From NCBI GenBank assembly GCA_019356535.1, contig CP037918.1, positions 2,506,501 through 2,570,500 on the forward strand: 64,000 nucleotides of DNA, in the 5' to 3' direction. Numbering within the stretch: position 1 is the stretch's first letter; each line of letters opens with the position of its first letter. The DNA is from Chromatiaceae bacterium (lineage in GTDB: Bacteria; Pseudomonadota; Gammaproteobacteria; Chromatiales; Chromatiaceae). Positions 38,214 through 47,909 of the stretch are shown here, one piece after another. The notes beneath the pieces are model-generated. The model was not told the origin of the DNA. It ran no database searches and saw nothing but the letters and a program-made list of their open reading frames with translations. The translations under genes were made by a program, and so were the position numbers.

Positions 38214-38650
38214 ACCCGGCCACCGCCCACGCCGAATCCGCCACACCACCGCTGATCCAGCGCCTGATCGACGACTACGGTTACCCGGTGCTCGGCGCCG
38301 TCGACATCGACGCCCTGCCCGCAGACGACCGAGTGAACGTGCTGTTTTTCACCGAAGATGCCAAAAAATACCCCGAGACCCTGGATGTCGCGGTGGTATT
38401 GCCCGAACTGGTCGCCCACTATGGCGAGCGCCTGCATCCGACCATCGTGGCCCGCGCCGACGAGAAGACCCTGCAGGAACGCTACGGTTTCACCCAATGG
38501 CCGACCCTGGTTTTCCTGCGCGGCCGTGACTACCTGGGCGCGATCAGCCGCATCCAGGACTGGCACGTCTACCTGGAACGCATCAACGAACTGCTCACCG
38601 CCGAGCCGACCCGCCCGCCGGGGGTGGGCGTGCCGGTGGTCGGCGCCTGA
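38210..38650 (+). CDS. hupG: HupG/HyaE thioredoxin-like hydrogenase chaperone
   Basis: A 146-residue thioredoxin-fold protein without a CxxC active site, the HyaE/HupG type. Visible pieces are VNVLFFTEDAKKYPETLDVAVVLPEL and QWPTLVFLRGRDYLGAISRIQDW. It is believed to check or target the small subunit for Tat export. The start overlaps the hupF stop. Confidence 0.88.
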   Translation: MNPATAHAESATPPLIQRLIDDYGYPVLGAVDIDALPADDRVNVLFFTEDAKKYPETLDVAVVLPELVAHYGERLHPTIVARADEKTLQERYGFTQWPTLVFLRGRDYLGAISRIQDWHVYLERINELLTAEPTRPPGVGVPVVGA

Positions 38651-38673
38651 CGAACGCTCGGAGGAGGAACCCA

Positions 38674-39537
38674 ATGAAACCCATCGACATCCCCGTGGTC
38701 GGCATCGGCCCCGGCAGCCAACCCGACGACGGCGACCAGTTCGAATTCATGGACATGCCGCGCGGCATGTTCCGGCATGATCTGGTCAGCCTGCCCGAGC
38801 CCGAAGACATCGCCGACCTGCCGGCAGCGCGCCGCCTGCTGCTCGACCTGAAGGCGGCGATCGGCCGCTACCGCTGTGGCGACCCGGCAATCCGCCTCGA
38901 CATGAACGCCCTGGGGGCACGCGAGCGCGACCTGCTTGCCCAGATTCTCGGCGAGGGCGAGGTCAGCATCACCGTCGAGCAGGACGGGCAGGACGGGCAG
39001 CGCATCCAGATCCAGGAGTCGGTGCTCACCGGCGTGTGGCGGGTGCAGACCCTCGACGCCAACGACCGCCTGCTCGACGACGCCCTGGAGATCGCCGACA
39101 TCCCTGCGGCAGTGCGCAGCGCCCGCATGGCAGACGACCGCCACATCGACACTTCGCTCGACGGCCTGCCCGAGGGCGTACAGAACGCGCCTGCCCTGCT
39201 GGTGGAGATCAGCGACCAGCTCGCCTCGCACCAGCCCGGCGCCCCGGCGCATGTCATCAACCTCACCCTGCTGCCGCTCACCAATGAGGACCTGATCCTG
39301 CTCGGCGAACGCCTGGGCGTGGGACCGGTGACCATCCTCTCGCGCGGCTACGGCAACTGCCGCATCGGCAGCACCGCCTTCCCCGGCCTGTGGTGGATCA
39401 AGTACTACAACTCGCAGGACGCGCTGATCCTCAACACCATCGAGATCGTGGACATCCCCTCAGTAGCGCTGGCCGCTCCCGAAGACATCGAGGCCTCGGC
39501 CGAGCGCGTGAACGAGATCGCGGAGCTCTACGCATGA
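38674..39537 (+). CDS. hupH: HupH/HyaF hydrogenase expression and assembly protein
   Basis: A 287-residue protein of the HupH/HyaF family, with DQFEFMDMPRGM near the start and VLTGVWRVQTLD, GYGNCRIGSTAFPGLWWIKYYNSQD and LNTIEIVDIP in the C-terminal half. These fit the conserved HyaF blocks with conserved Cys and Trp. The role is small-subunit iron-sulfur maturation. A GGAGGAGG box precedes the ATG. Confidence 0.93.
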   Translation: MKPIDIPVVGIGPGSQPDDGDQFEFMDMPRGMFRHDLVSLPEPEDIADLPAARRLLLDLKAAIGRYRCGDPAIRLDMNALGARERDLLAQILGEGEVSITVEQDGQDGQRIQIQESVLTGVWRVQTLDANDRLLDDALEIADIPAAVRSARMADDRHIDTSLDGLPEGVQNAPALLVEISDQLASHQPGAPAHVINLTLLPLTNEDLILLGERLGVGPVTILSRGYGNCRIGSTAFPGLWWIKYYNSQDALILNTIEIVDIPSVALAAPEDIEASAERVNEIAELYA

Positions 39538-39755
39538 AAACCTTCGAAGGATCCTACATGGGCGACGATACGCGCATCCCCGACGATGCGCGCATGGAGT
39601 GCAAGGTCTGCTGGTACGTCTACGACCCCGCCGAGGGGGACGACTACTGGCAGATCCCGCCCGGCACCCCCTTCAGTCAGCTCCCCGATCACTGGCGCTG
39701 CCCGCAATGCGAGGGCGCCCGTGAGCAATTCATGGTGATCCTGGAGGACCGATGA
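39534..39755 (+). CDS. hupI: HupI rubredoxin
   Basis: A 73-residue rubredoxin with iron ligands Cys23, Cys26 (CKVC), Cys56 and Cys59 (CPQC), and the usual WYVYDPAEG and PDHWRCPQC segments. In hydrogenase operons it supports small-subunit maturation in air. The gene overlaps both hupH (ATGA) and hupJ by 4 bp. Confidence 0.97.
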   Translation: MKTFEGSYMGDDTRIPDDARMECKVCWYVYDPAEGDDYWQIPPGTPFSQLPDHWRCPQCEGAREQFMVILEDR

Positions 39756-40270
39756 GCGGCATGGCCGACACCCTGGCGGGCGGACTGGAGCGGGTGTTCA
39801 CGCAGATCCAGGCACAACGCATGGACGGCGTGCCGGTGATCAACCCGCGGCTGCGCGTGCAGGCCGTCGGCTTCCACCCGCGCGACGGTGCCTTTCTCGG
39901 CGTGCTCATCACCCCCTGGTTCATGAACCTGGTGCTGCTGCCCGAAGAGGGCGACGGCTGGCAGGATCTGCCGGTGGGCAGCACCGTGCGCCACCGCTTT
40001 CCGGCTGGCGAATACGACTTCATCGTCGGCCACGAGGAAGGGCTGGGGCGCTACCAGAGCTGCTCGCTGTTCTCGCCCATGTTCGAGTTCGCCGACATGG
40101 AGGCCGCGGTGGACACCGCCGAGGCCGCACTCGAGGCCCTGCTCGCCCCCGCCGAGGAGGCCCCCGAAGCGGCCACACCCACACCGGTCGAGGCCGTGGT
40201 CGAACGCCGCCTGGAGCGCCCGGTGAGCCGCCGTGACATGCTGCGCGGCCTGTTCGGAGGCGGAGAGTGA
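39752..40270 (+). CDS. hupJ: HupJ/HybE-family hydrogenase assembly chaperone
   Basis: A 172-residue HybE/HupJ-family protein with NPRLRVQAVGFH, LGVLITPWFMNLVLLPE and HRFPAGEYDFIVGHEE, the family core. A proline- and alanine-rich linker joins a C-terminal SRRDMLRGLFGG segment that resembles a twin-arginine sequence, a feature of some HupJ proteins. It likely helps small-subunit assembly before Tat export. Confidence 0.9.
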   Translation: MSGMADTLAGGLERVFTQIQAQRMDGVPVINPRLRVQAVGFHPRDGAFLGVLITPWFMNLVLLPEEGDGWQDLPVGSTVRHRFPAGEYDFIVGHEEGLGRYQSCSLFSPMFEFADMEAAVDTAEAALEALLAPAEEAPEAATPTPVEAVVERRLERPVSRRDMLRGLFGGGE

Positions 40271-41361
40271 GCATGGCGCTGCATGACCAACGCCTGCACT
40301 GCCAACTGCACTGGGACAGCCGCCGCGTCACCGGCGTGACCCTCCGCTCCGGGCGCCTGCTGGAAGTTTCCCGCCTGTTCACGGGGCGCACACCGGAAGA
40401 GGTACTGAGCCTGCTGCCGCGGCTCTACACCCTCTGTGGCCAGGCGCACGCTGCGGCAGCCCGACTCGCGCTGTTCCCCGACAGCTCCCCGGCGACCGAG
40501 ACACGGCGCCGCGTGCAGATCGAGAACCTGCGCGAGCACCTGCTGTACCTGTTCGTGCACTGGCCCGAGGCTGGGGAACAGCCCCCGGCGACCGGCGAGC
40601 TGGCCCCGGCTCTCGGCCTGGCCAGCCGCCAGCTCGCCGCACCACACGAAACCGACACCTGGCGCGAGCTGGTCACCTGGATCGAGACAAACGTGCTCGG
40701 CATGCCGGCCAGCGACTTTCTGGCGCTCGATGACGCCGGACTGCGCTCCTGGGCACAGCAAGGAAGCACCCTGCCCGCCCGCCTGCTGCGCGACACCCAG
40801 GCGCTGCCCGCCGTCCCCGAGCCCACACTCCGGCCGTTGCGCCGCGACGACCTGGGGGCGGTGGCGCGGGCGCTCACAGCCACCGATGCCGCGCGCTTTG
40901 TCGCCTGCCCCGCGCTGGACGACGGCTGCCGCTACACCGGCCCTGCCGCCGGGGAGCCACCCGCCGCTCCCGAGGCCGCGCTGCCGCCGCTGGGACGGCA
41001 TCTGGCCGCCCGCCTGCGCACGCTGGCGCGGCTGTGTCGCAGCCTGGCCTCCCCCGAAGGCGCGGACGACAGCCTGTTCCGCACCGCAGGACTGGCCTGC
41101 GCCGAGACCTCACGCGGCCTGCTGGTACATCGCGCAAAGGTGACAGACGGCCGGGTGAGCGACTACCGCATCCTCGCGCCGACCGAGTGGAATTTCCATC
41201 CGCGCGGCCTGGCCGCGCGTTGGCTGGCACGCATCGAGACCGACGACCGCACGACCCTATACCGGCTGGCATCCCATATCGTGCGCGCCATCGATCCCTG
41301 CGTGGCTTTCGACATCGGCATCGACGAACCCGACCAGCTGCCGGAGGCCGCCCATGCATGA
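40267..41361 (+). CDS. hupK: HupK hydrogenase maturation protein
   Basis: A 364-residue protein resembling a degenerate hydrogenase large subunit. The C-terminal half has LRILAPTEWNFHPRG-like sequence (YRILAPTEWNFHPRG) and ends with HIVRAIDPCVAFDIGI, mimicking the C-terminal DPC motif without the second cysteine pair. HupK is thought to scaffold NiFe cofactor assembly. It may start at GTG 40267 (overlapping the hupJ stop) or ATG 40273. Its end overlaps hypA by 8 bp. Confidence 0.85.
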   Translation: MSMALHDQRLHCQLHWDSRRVTGVTLRSGRLLEVSRLFTGRTPEEVLSLLPRLYTLCGQAHAAAARLALFPDSSPATETRRRVQIENLREHLLYLFVHWPEAGEQPPATGELAPALGLASRQLAAPHETDTWRELVTWIETNVLGMPASDFLALDDAGLRSWAQQGSTLPARLLRDTQALPAVPEPTLRPLRRDDLGAVARALTATDAARFVACPALDDGCRYTGPAAGEPPAAPEAALPPLGRHLAARLRTLARLCRSLASPEGADDSLFRTAGLACAETSRGLLVHRAKVTDGRVSDYRILAPTEWNFHPRGLAARWLARIETDDRTTLYRLASHIVRAIDPCVAFDIGIDEPDQLPEAAHA

Positions 41362-41695
41362 AATGTCACTGTGCGAGGGCATCGTGCAGGTCCTCGAAGA
41401 CCAGGCCGAGGCCCAGCACTACACCCGGGTCAAGCAGGTCTGGCTGGAGATCGGTGCACTGGCCGGCGTCGAGATCGAGGCCATGCGCTTCAGCTTCGAC
41501 GTGGTCACCCGCGGCACCCTGGCCGAACACGCGCAATTGCACATCATCGAAACACCGGGACAGGGTTGGTGCCTGCCCTGTGCCAAGACCATCAGCATCT
41601 CCCAACGCCACGATCCCTGTCCGGACTGCGGCAGCTACCAGATCCAGGTCACTGGCGGCGACGAGATGCGCATCAAAGAACTGGAGGTGGAATAA
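41354..41695 (+). CDS. hypA: HypA nickel-insertion protein
   Basis: A 113-residue protein starting MHEMSL, whose N-terminal His2 binds nickel. The C-terminal zinc site uses CLPC and CPDCG. HypA delivers nickel to HupL precursor with HypB. It overlaps hupK and sits 2 bp before hypB. Confidence 0.95.
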   Translation: MHEMSLCEGIVQVLEDQAEAQHYTRVKQVWLEIGALAGVEIEAMRFSFDVVTRGTLAEHAQLHIIETPGQGWCLPCAKTISISQRHDPCPDCGSYQIQVTGGDEMRIKELEVE

Positions 41696-41697
41696 CC

Positions 41698-42588
41698 ATG
41701 TGTACCGTCTGCGGCTGCGGCGATGGCGAAACCCGGATCGAGGGCGAAGAGCATCGCCACGACGAAGGTCACGACCACGCCCATCATCATCCCCATGCCC
41801 ACGACCACACTCACGATCACGGGCATGATCACCATCACGGGCACGACCACCATCACTACGGGCAGGGGCCGGCGCGCGCGCACGCGCCCGGGCTCAGCCA
41901 GGCGCGCATGGTGCAGATCGAGCAGGACATCCTGTCCAAGAACGACCGCTACGCTGCGGCCAACCGCGGCTGGCTGGCTGCGCGCGGGGTGCTGGCGCTC
42001 AACCTGGTCTCCAGTCCCGGTGCGGGCAAGACCAGTCTGCTCACCCGCACCCTCGAGGATCTGCGCGAAGAGATCCCCATGAGCGTGATCGAGGGCGACC
42101 AGGAGACCGCCAACGATGCCGAGCGCATCCGCGCCACCGGCGCGCGCGCCATCCAGATCAACACCGGCAAGGGCTGCCACCTGGATGCCCACCAGGTGGG
42201 ACATGCGCTCGAGCATCTCGACCCCGAGGCCGGCTCGGTGCTGTTCATCGAGAACGTCGGCAACCTGGTCTGCCCCGCCGCCTTCGACCTGGGCGAGGCG
42301 CACAAGGTCGCCATCCTCTCGGTCACCGAGGGCGAGGACAAGCCGATCAAGTACCCCGACATGTTCGCCGCCGCCGGGCTGCTGCTGCTCAACAAGATCG
42401 ACCTGCTCCCGCATCTCGACTTCGACGTGGCGCGCTGCATCGAGTACGCACGGCGCATCAACCCCGGCATCCAGGTCCTCCAGGTCTCGGCACGCAGCGG
42501 CGAAGGCCTGGACGACTGGTACCGCTGGCTGCGCCTGCAACGTGAAGCGCGGCAGATCGGCCACGCACCGACAGGAAGCTCGGCCTGA
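41698..42588 (+). CDS. hypB: HypB GTPase with nickel-binding His-rich region
   Basis: A 296-residue nickel-insertion GTPase. The N-terminal CTVCGCG metal motif is followed by a His-rich segment at residues 19-53 with 20 histidines. The P-loop SSPGAGKTS is at about 105-113, and switch motifs [13 protein letters not shown] and [10 protein letters not shown] and the NKID specificity motif follow. The His-rich stretch stores nickel, as in Bradyrhizobium HypB. It is cotranslated with hypA and hupR. Confidence 0.96.
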   Translation: MCTVCGCGDGETRIEGEEHRHDEGHDHAHHHPHAHDHTHDHGHDHHHGHDHHHYGQGPARAHAPGLSQARMVQIEQDILSKNDRYAAANRGWLAARGVLALNLVSSPGAGKTSLLTRTLEDLREEIPMSVIEGDQETANDAERIRATGARAIQINTGKGCHLDAHQVGHALEHLDPEAGSVLFIENVGNLVCPAAFDLGEAHKVAILSVTEGEDKPIKYPDMFAAAGLLLLNKIDLLPHLDFDVARCIEYARRINPGIQVLQVSARSGEGLDDWYRWLRLQREARQIGHAPTGSSA

Positions 42589-42589
42589 G

Positions 42590-44088
<1,499 letters not shown>

Positions 44089-44089
<1 letters not shown>

Positions 44090-45462
44090 TGCACCATAGC
44101 GAACCAGCCGATGACCGCAGCACCTTCACCGAGCTGGCCGACCAGGCCCTGTCCTCGGGTGGCCTGGGCGAAGAGGCCTGGGTCGAGGTCATCCGTCGCA
44201 TGGACAGGATTTACGCCGACCTGGTGCACTACCAGATCGAGCTCGAACACAAGAACGAGGAACTCGAGGAGGCCCAGCACTTCATCGACTCGGTGCTCAC
44301 TGCCATGTCCGACGTACTGGTGGTGGCCGACATCAACGGCCGCATCCAGCGCATCAACCAGGCCATGCTGGACATGACCGGCAAGCGCGCCGAGGAGCTG
44401 CTCGGACGGGACATCGCCATCCTGTTCACCGGCGAATCGGTGAATATGGCGCGCGAGTTTCCGCAGAAGGTACGCGATCATGCCATCACCGACTGCGAGG
44501 CCGAGATGCTCGGCGCCGATGGCGAGCCGGTACCCATCGCTATCAACTGCAGCCCACGCTACGACAGCAACGGTGTGCTCTCCGGCATGGTCATCACCGG
44601 TCGCCAGCTTGGCGAGCTGCGCCGCGCCTACCGCGAGCTGCAGGACGCTCACCAGCGCCTCAAGGATGCCCAGCGCCAACTGGTGCAATCCGAGAAAATG
44701 GCCTCGCTCGGCCGCCTGGTGGCCGGGGTCGCACACGAGCTGAACAACCCCATCAGTTTCGTTTTCGGCAACATGCACGCACTCAAGCGCTACGAAAACC
44801 GCCTGCGACGCTATCTGGATACCGTGCACCAGGGCCGCCCCGCCGCCGAGGTCGAAACCCTGCGCCGGCAGCTCAAGATCGACCGCCTGCTCAAGGACAT
44901 CGGCCCGCTGATCGACGGCTCACTCGAGGGTGCCGAACGGGTCAGTACCATCGTGCAGAACCTGCGCCGCTTCGCCACGCCCAATCACCAGGGCTTCAGC
45001 TGGTTCGACCTGAGCCGACTGGTCGAGAACGCCGTCACCTGGGTGGCCAAGACCACACGCACCACGCCCGAACTGCACTTCGACATGCCCGAAGAACTAC
45101 CGATACACGGCAGCGAAGGCCATGTGCACCAGATCCTGATCAACCTGGTGCAGAATGCCATCGACGCCATGGAGGAACTGGCACAACCGCGGCTCGACAT
45201 CCACGTGGTCCGGCAGTCGAAGCGCGTCGAGGTGCACATTCGCGACCACGGGCCCGGCATCCCCGAAGAGCACCTGCTGCATATCTTCGATCCCTTCTTC
45301 ACCACCAAAGAGGTCGGCAAGGGCACCGGGCTGGGGCTGTACATCAGCTATGGCCTGGCCACCGAGCAGTGCGGCGGCGACCTGAGCGCCCGCAACCATC
45401 CCGAAGGTGGCGCCGAGTTCGTGCTCTCGCTGCCGCTGGAACACGGAGGTACGAGCGCATGA
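44089..45462 (+). CDS. hupT: HupT histidine kinase of the H2-sensing system
   Basis: A 457-residue soluble kinase with a PAS domain at about residues 60-175, a coiled linker, an H-box with phosphorylatable His216 (GVAHELNNP), an N-box NLVQNAIDAM and G-boxes HGPGIPEEH and GKGTGLGLY. No membrane segment is seen, consistent with a cytoplasmic partner of HupUV. It should signal to HupR in response to H2. The start abuts the hupR stop and the end overlaps hupU. Confidence 0.95.
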
Positions 45463-46466
45463 GCGAGCGCCTCACCCTGCTCTGGCTCCAGTCCGGCGGT
45501 TGCGGCGGTTGCAGCATGTCGCTGCTCAATGCCGAGCAACCCGATCTCTACAGTGCGCTCGAACTTTCAGGCATCGACCTGCTCTGGCACCCCTCCTTGA
45601 GCGAGGCCAGTGCCGAAGAGTTTCTCGACCTGCTCGCACGCATATCGCGCGGCGAACAACGCCTCGACATCCTCTGCCTCGAAGGCTCGGTGATGCAGGG
45701 TCCGGACGGCACCGGCCGCTTCCACCTGCTCGCCGGCACCGACCGCCCCATGCGCGACTGGCTGCGTGAACTCGCCGAGCAGGCGCGCCACGTGGTCGCC
45801 GTCGGCAGTTGCGCAGCCTTCGGCGGCATCACCGCCGCCGGAGACAACCCCGGCGAGGCCTGTGGCCTGCAATACACGGGCGAACAGCCCGGCGGCCTGC
45901 TGGGCAAGGACTGGCAGGCGCCCGGCGGCCTGCCGGTGGTCAACATCGCCGGCTGCCCCACCCATCCCGGCTGGGTGCTCGACAGCCTGGCGCAGTTGGC
46001 GCTGGGCGAACTGGACGAAGGCGCACTCGACGAGTACCACCGACCACGCAGCTACACCGATCACCTGGTACACCACGGCTGTCCGCGCAACGAGTACTAT
46101 GAGTTCAAGGCCAGCGCCGAGAAGCCCGGCGAACAAGGCTGCATGATGGAACACATGGGCTGCCTGGGGACCCAGGCACGTGCCGATTGCAACATCCGTC
46201 CCTGGAACGGCAACGGCTCCTGCCTCAAAGGCGGGTATGCCTGCATCAACTGCACTGCACCGGCCTTCGAGACCCCGGATCACCCCTTCCAGGAGACACC
46301 CAAGCTGGCGGGCATTCCCATCGGCCTGCCCAGCGACATGCCCAAGGCCTGGTTCGTGGCCCTGGCCTCGCTGGCCAAGGCCGCCACCCCCGAACGCCTG
46401 CGCCGCAACGCGGTGGCCGAGCACATCGAGGTGCCGCCTGCCGGCGGCCGGGGGGGGCGGCCATGA
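45459..46466 (+). CDS. hupU: HupU, small subunit of the regulatory H2-sensing hydrogenase
   Basis: A 335-residue small subunit with a QSGGCGGCSMSLL proximal-cluster motif and further cluster cysteines in VGSCAAFGG, AGCPTHPGW, HHGCPRNEYYEF, GCMMEHMGCLG and GGYACINCTAP. It has no Tat signal and no C-terminal anchor, unlike HupS. This matches the regulatory-hydrogenase type (HupU/HoxB) that stays cytoplasmic and binds H2 for sensing. Confidence 0.95.
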   Translation: MSERLTLLWLQSGGCGGCSMSLLNAEQPDLYSALELSGIDLLWHPSLSEASAEEFLDLLARISRGEQRLDILCLEGSVMQGPDGTGRFHLLAGTDRPMRDWLRELAEQARHVVAVGSCAAFGGITAAGDNPGEACGLQYTGEQPGGLLGKDWQAPGGLPVVNIAGCPTHPGWVLDSLAQLALGELDEGALDEYHRPRSYTDHLVHHGCPRNEYYEFKASAEKPGEQGCMMEHMGCLGTQARADCNIRPWNGNGSCLKGGYACINCTAPAFETPDHPFQETPKLAGIPIGLPSDMPKAWFVALASLAKAATPERLRRNAVAEHIEVPPAGGRGGRP

Positions 46467-47908
46467 GCCGGCGACTGTACGGTCCCTTCAACCGTGTCGA
46501 GGGCGATCTCGAGGTGCAGGTCGAGATCGAAGACGGCCGCATCAGTGCGGCCTGGGTCAACTCGCCCCTGTTCCGCGGCTTCGAACAGATCCTGCACGGC
46601 CGCGATCCACGCGACGCCCTGGTCTACACCCCACGCATCTGCGGCATCTGCTCGGTCTCGCAGTCGGTGGCCGCGGCCGCCGCGTTGCGCGAGGCCATAG
46701 GACTGGAGGTTCCCGACAACGGCCGCCTGGCGACCAACCTGGTGCTCGCCTGCGAGAACCTGGCCGATCACCTGACCCATTTCTACCTGTTCTTCATGCC
46801 CGATTTCGCGCGCGAGGCCTACGCCGATCATCCCTGGCACGCGGCCATTGCGGAACGCTTTCGCGCGCAGACCGGCAGCTGCGCGCGCGAGGTGCTGCCT
46901 GCGCGCGCTGCCTTCCTGCACCTGACCGGCATCCTCGCCGGCAAGTGGCCGCACAGCCTGAGCCTCCAGCCCGGCGGCTCGACCCGCCCGATCGAGGCCC
47001 AGGAGCGCATCCGCCTGCGCCAGATCGTCGGCCAGTTCCGGCAGTTTCTCGAGACCACGCTGTTCGGCGACGCACTCGAAGCCGTCGCTGCGCTGGATTC
47101 CCCCGAGGCGCTGGACGACTGGGCCGAGCGCCACGCCGACAGCGACTTCGGGCGCTTCCTGCAGGTGGCCGGCGCGCTGGATCTCGCCGCCATCGGCCGC
47201 GGCCCCGACCGTTTCCTGAGTTTCGGCGCCTACGCGCAGGCCGATGGCCACCTGTTCGCGCGCGGCACCTGGGCAGATGGCGAACGCGGCGTGCTCGATC
47301 CCGCGGCCATCCGCGAGGACGTGAGCTACAGCTGGATGCGCTCGCAGAACGGCCCGAGCCATCCACGCGAGGGCGCCACCCTCCCGGCCGCCGACAAGCC
47401 CGGAGCCTACAGTTGGTGCAAGGCACCGCGTTTGGATGGCCAGGTGATGGAGACCGGCGCGCTCGCCCGCCAGCTGATCGACGACCACCCGCTGATCCGC
47501 GCCCTGGTCGCGCAGAGCGGTGGCAATGTGCGCAACCGCGTGGCCGCGCGCCTGCTGGAGCTGGCGCGCCTGGTGCCGGTGATGGAAGACTGGGTGCTGG
47601 CACTGCGCCCGCGCGAGCCCTTCTGCCTCGACGCCCCGGTGCCCGACGAGGCCGAGGGTGCCGGGCTGGTGGAGGCCGCGCGCGGCAGCCTGGGCCACTG
47701 GTTGCGCGTGCGCAACGGGCGCATCCTCAACTACCAGATCATCGCTCCGACCACCTGGAATTTCTCGCCGCGCGACGCCGAAGGCACTCCCGGCGCGCTG
47801 GAGCAGGCGCTCGTCGGGCTGGCCGTCGGGCCAGATGGACATGACGCCGTGGCCATCCAGCATGTGGTGCGCTCGTTCGACCCCTGTATGGTCTGCACGG
47901 TGCACTGA
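46463..47908 (+). CDS. hupV: HupV, large subunit of the regulatory H2-sensing hydrogenase
   Basis: A 481-residue large subunit with NiFe ligands in RICGIC (Cys60, Cys63) and in DPCMVCTVH (473-481), which ends the protein exactly. It therefore has no cleavable C-terminal peptide and needs no HupD. With HupU it forms the H2 sensor that talks to HupT. Its gene overlaps hupU by 4 bp. Confidence 0.96.
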   Translation: MSRRLYGPFNRVEGDLEVQVEIEDGRISAAWVNSPLFRGFEQILHGRDPRDALVYTPRICGICSVSQSVAAAAALREAIGLEVPDNGRLATNLVLACENLADHLTHFYLFFMPDFAREAYADHPWHAAIAERFRAQTGSCAREVLPARAAFLHLTGILAGKWPHSLSLQPGGSTRPIEAQERIRLRQIVGQFRQFLETTLFGDALEAVAALDSPEALDDWAERHADSDFGRFLQVAGALDLAAIGRGPDRFLSFGAYAQADGHLFARGTWADGERGVLDPAAIREDVSYSWMRSQNGPSHPREGATLPAADKPGAYSWCKAPRLDGQVMETGALARQLIDDHPLIRALVAQSGGNVRNRVAARLLELARLVPVMEDWVLALRPREPFCLDAPVPDEAEGAGLVEAARGSLGHWLRVRNGRILNYQIIAPTTWNFSPRDAEGTPGALEQALVGLAVGPDGHDAVAIQHVVRSFDPCMVCTVH

Positions 47909-47909
47909 G

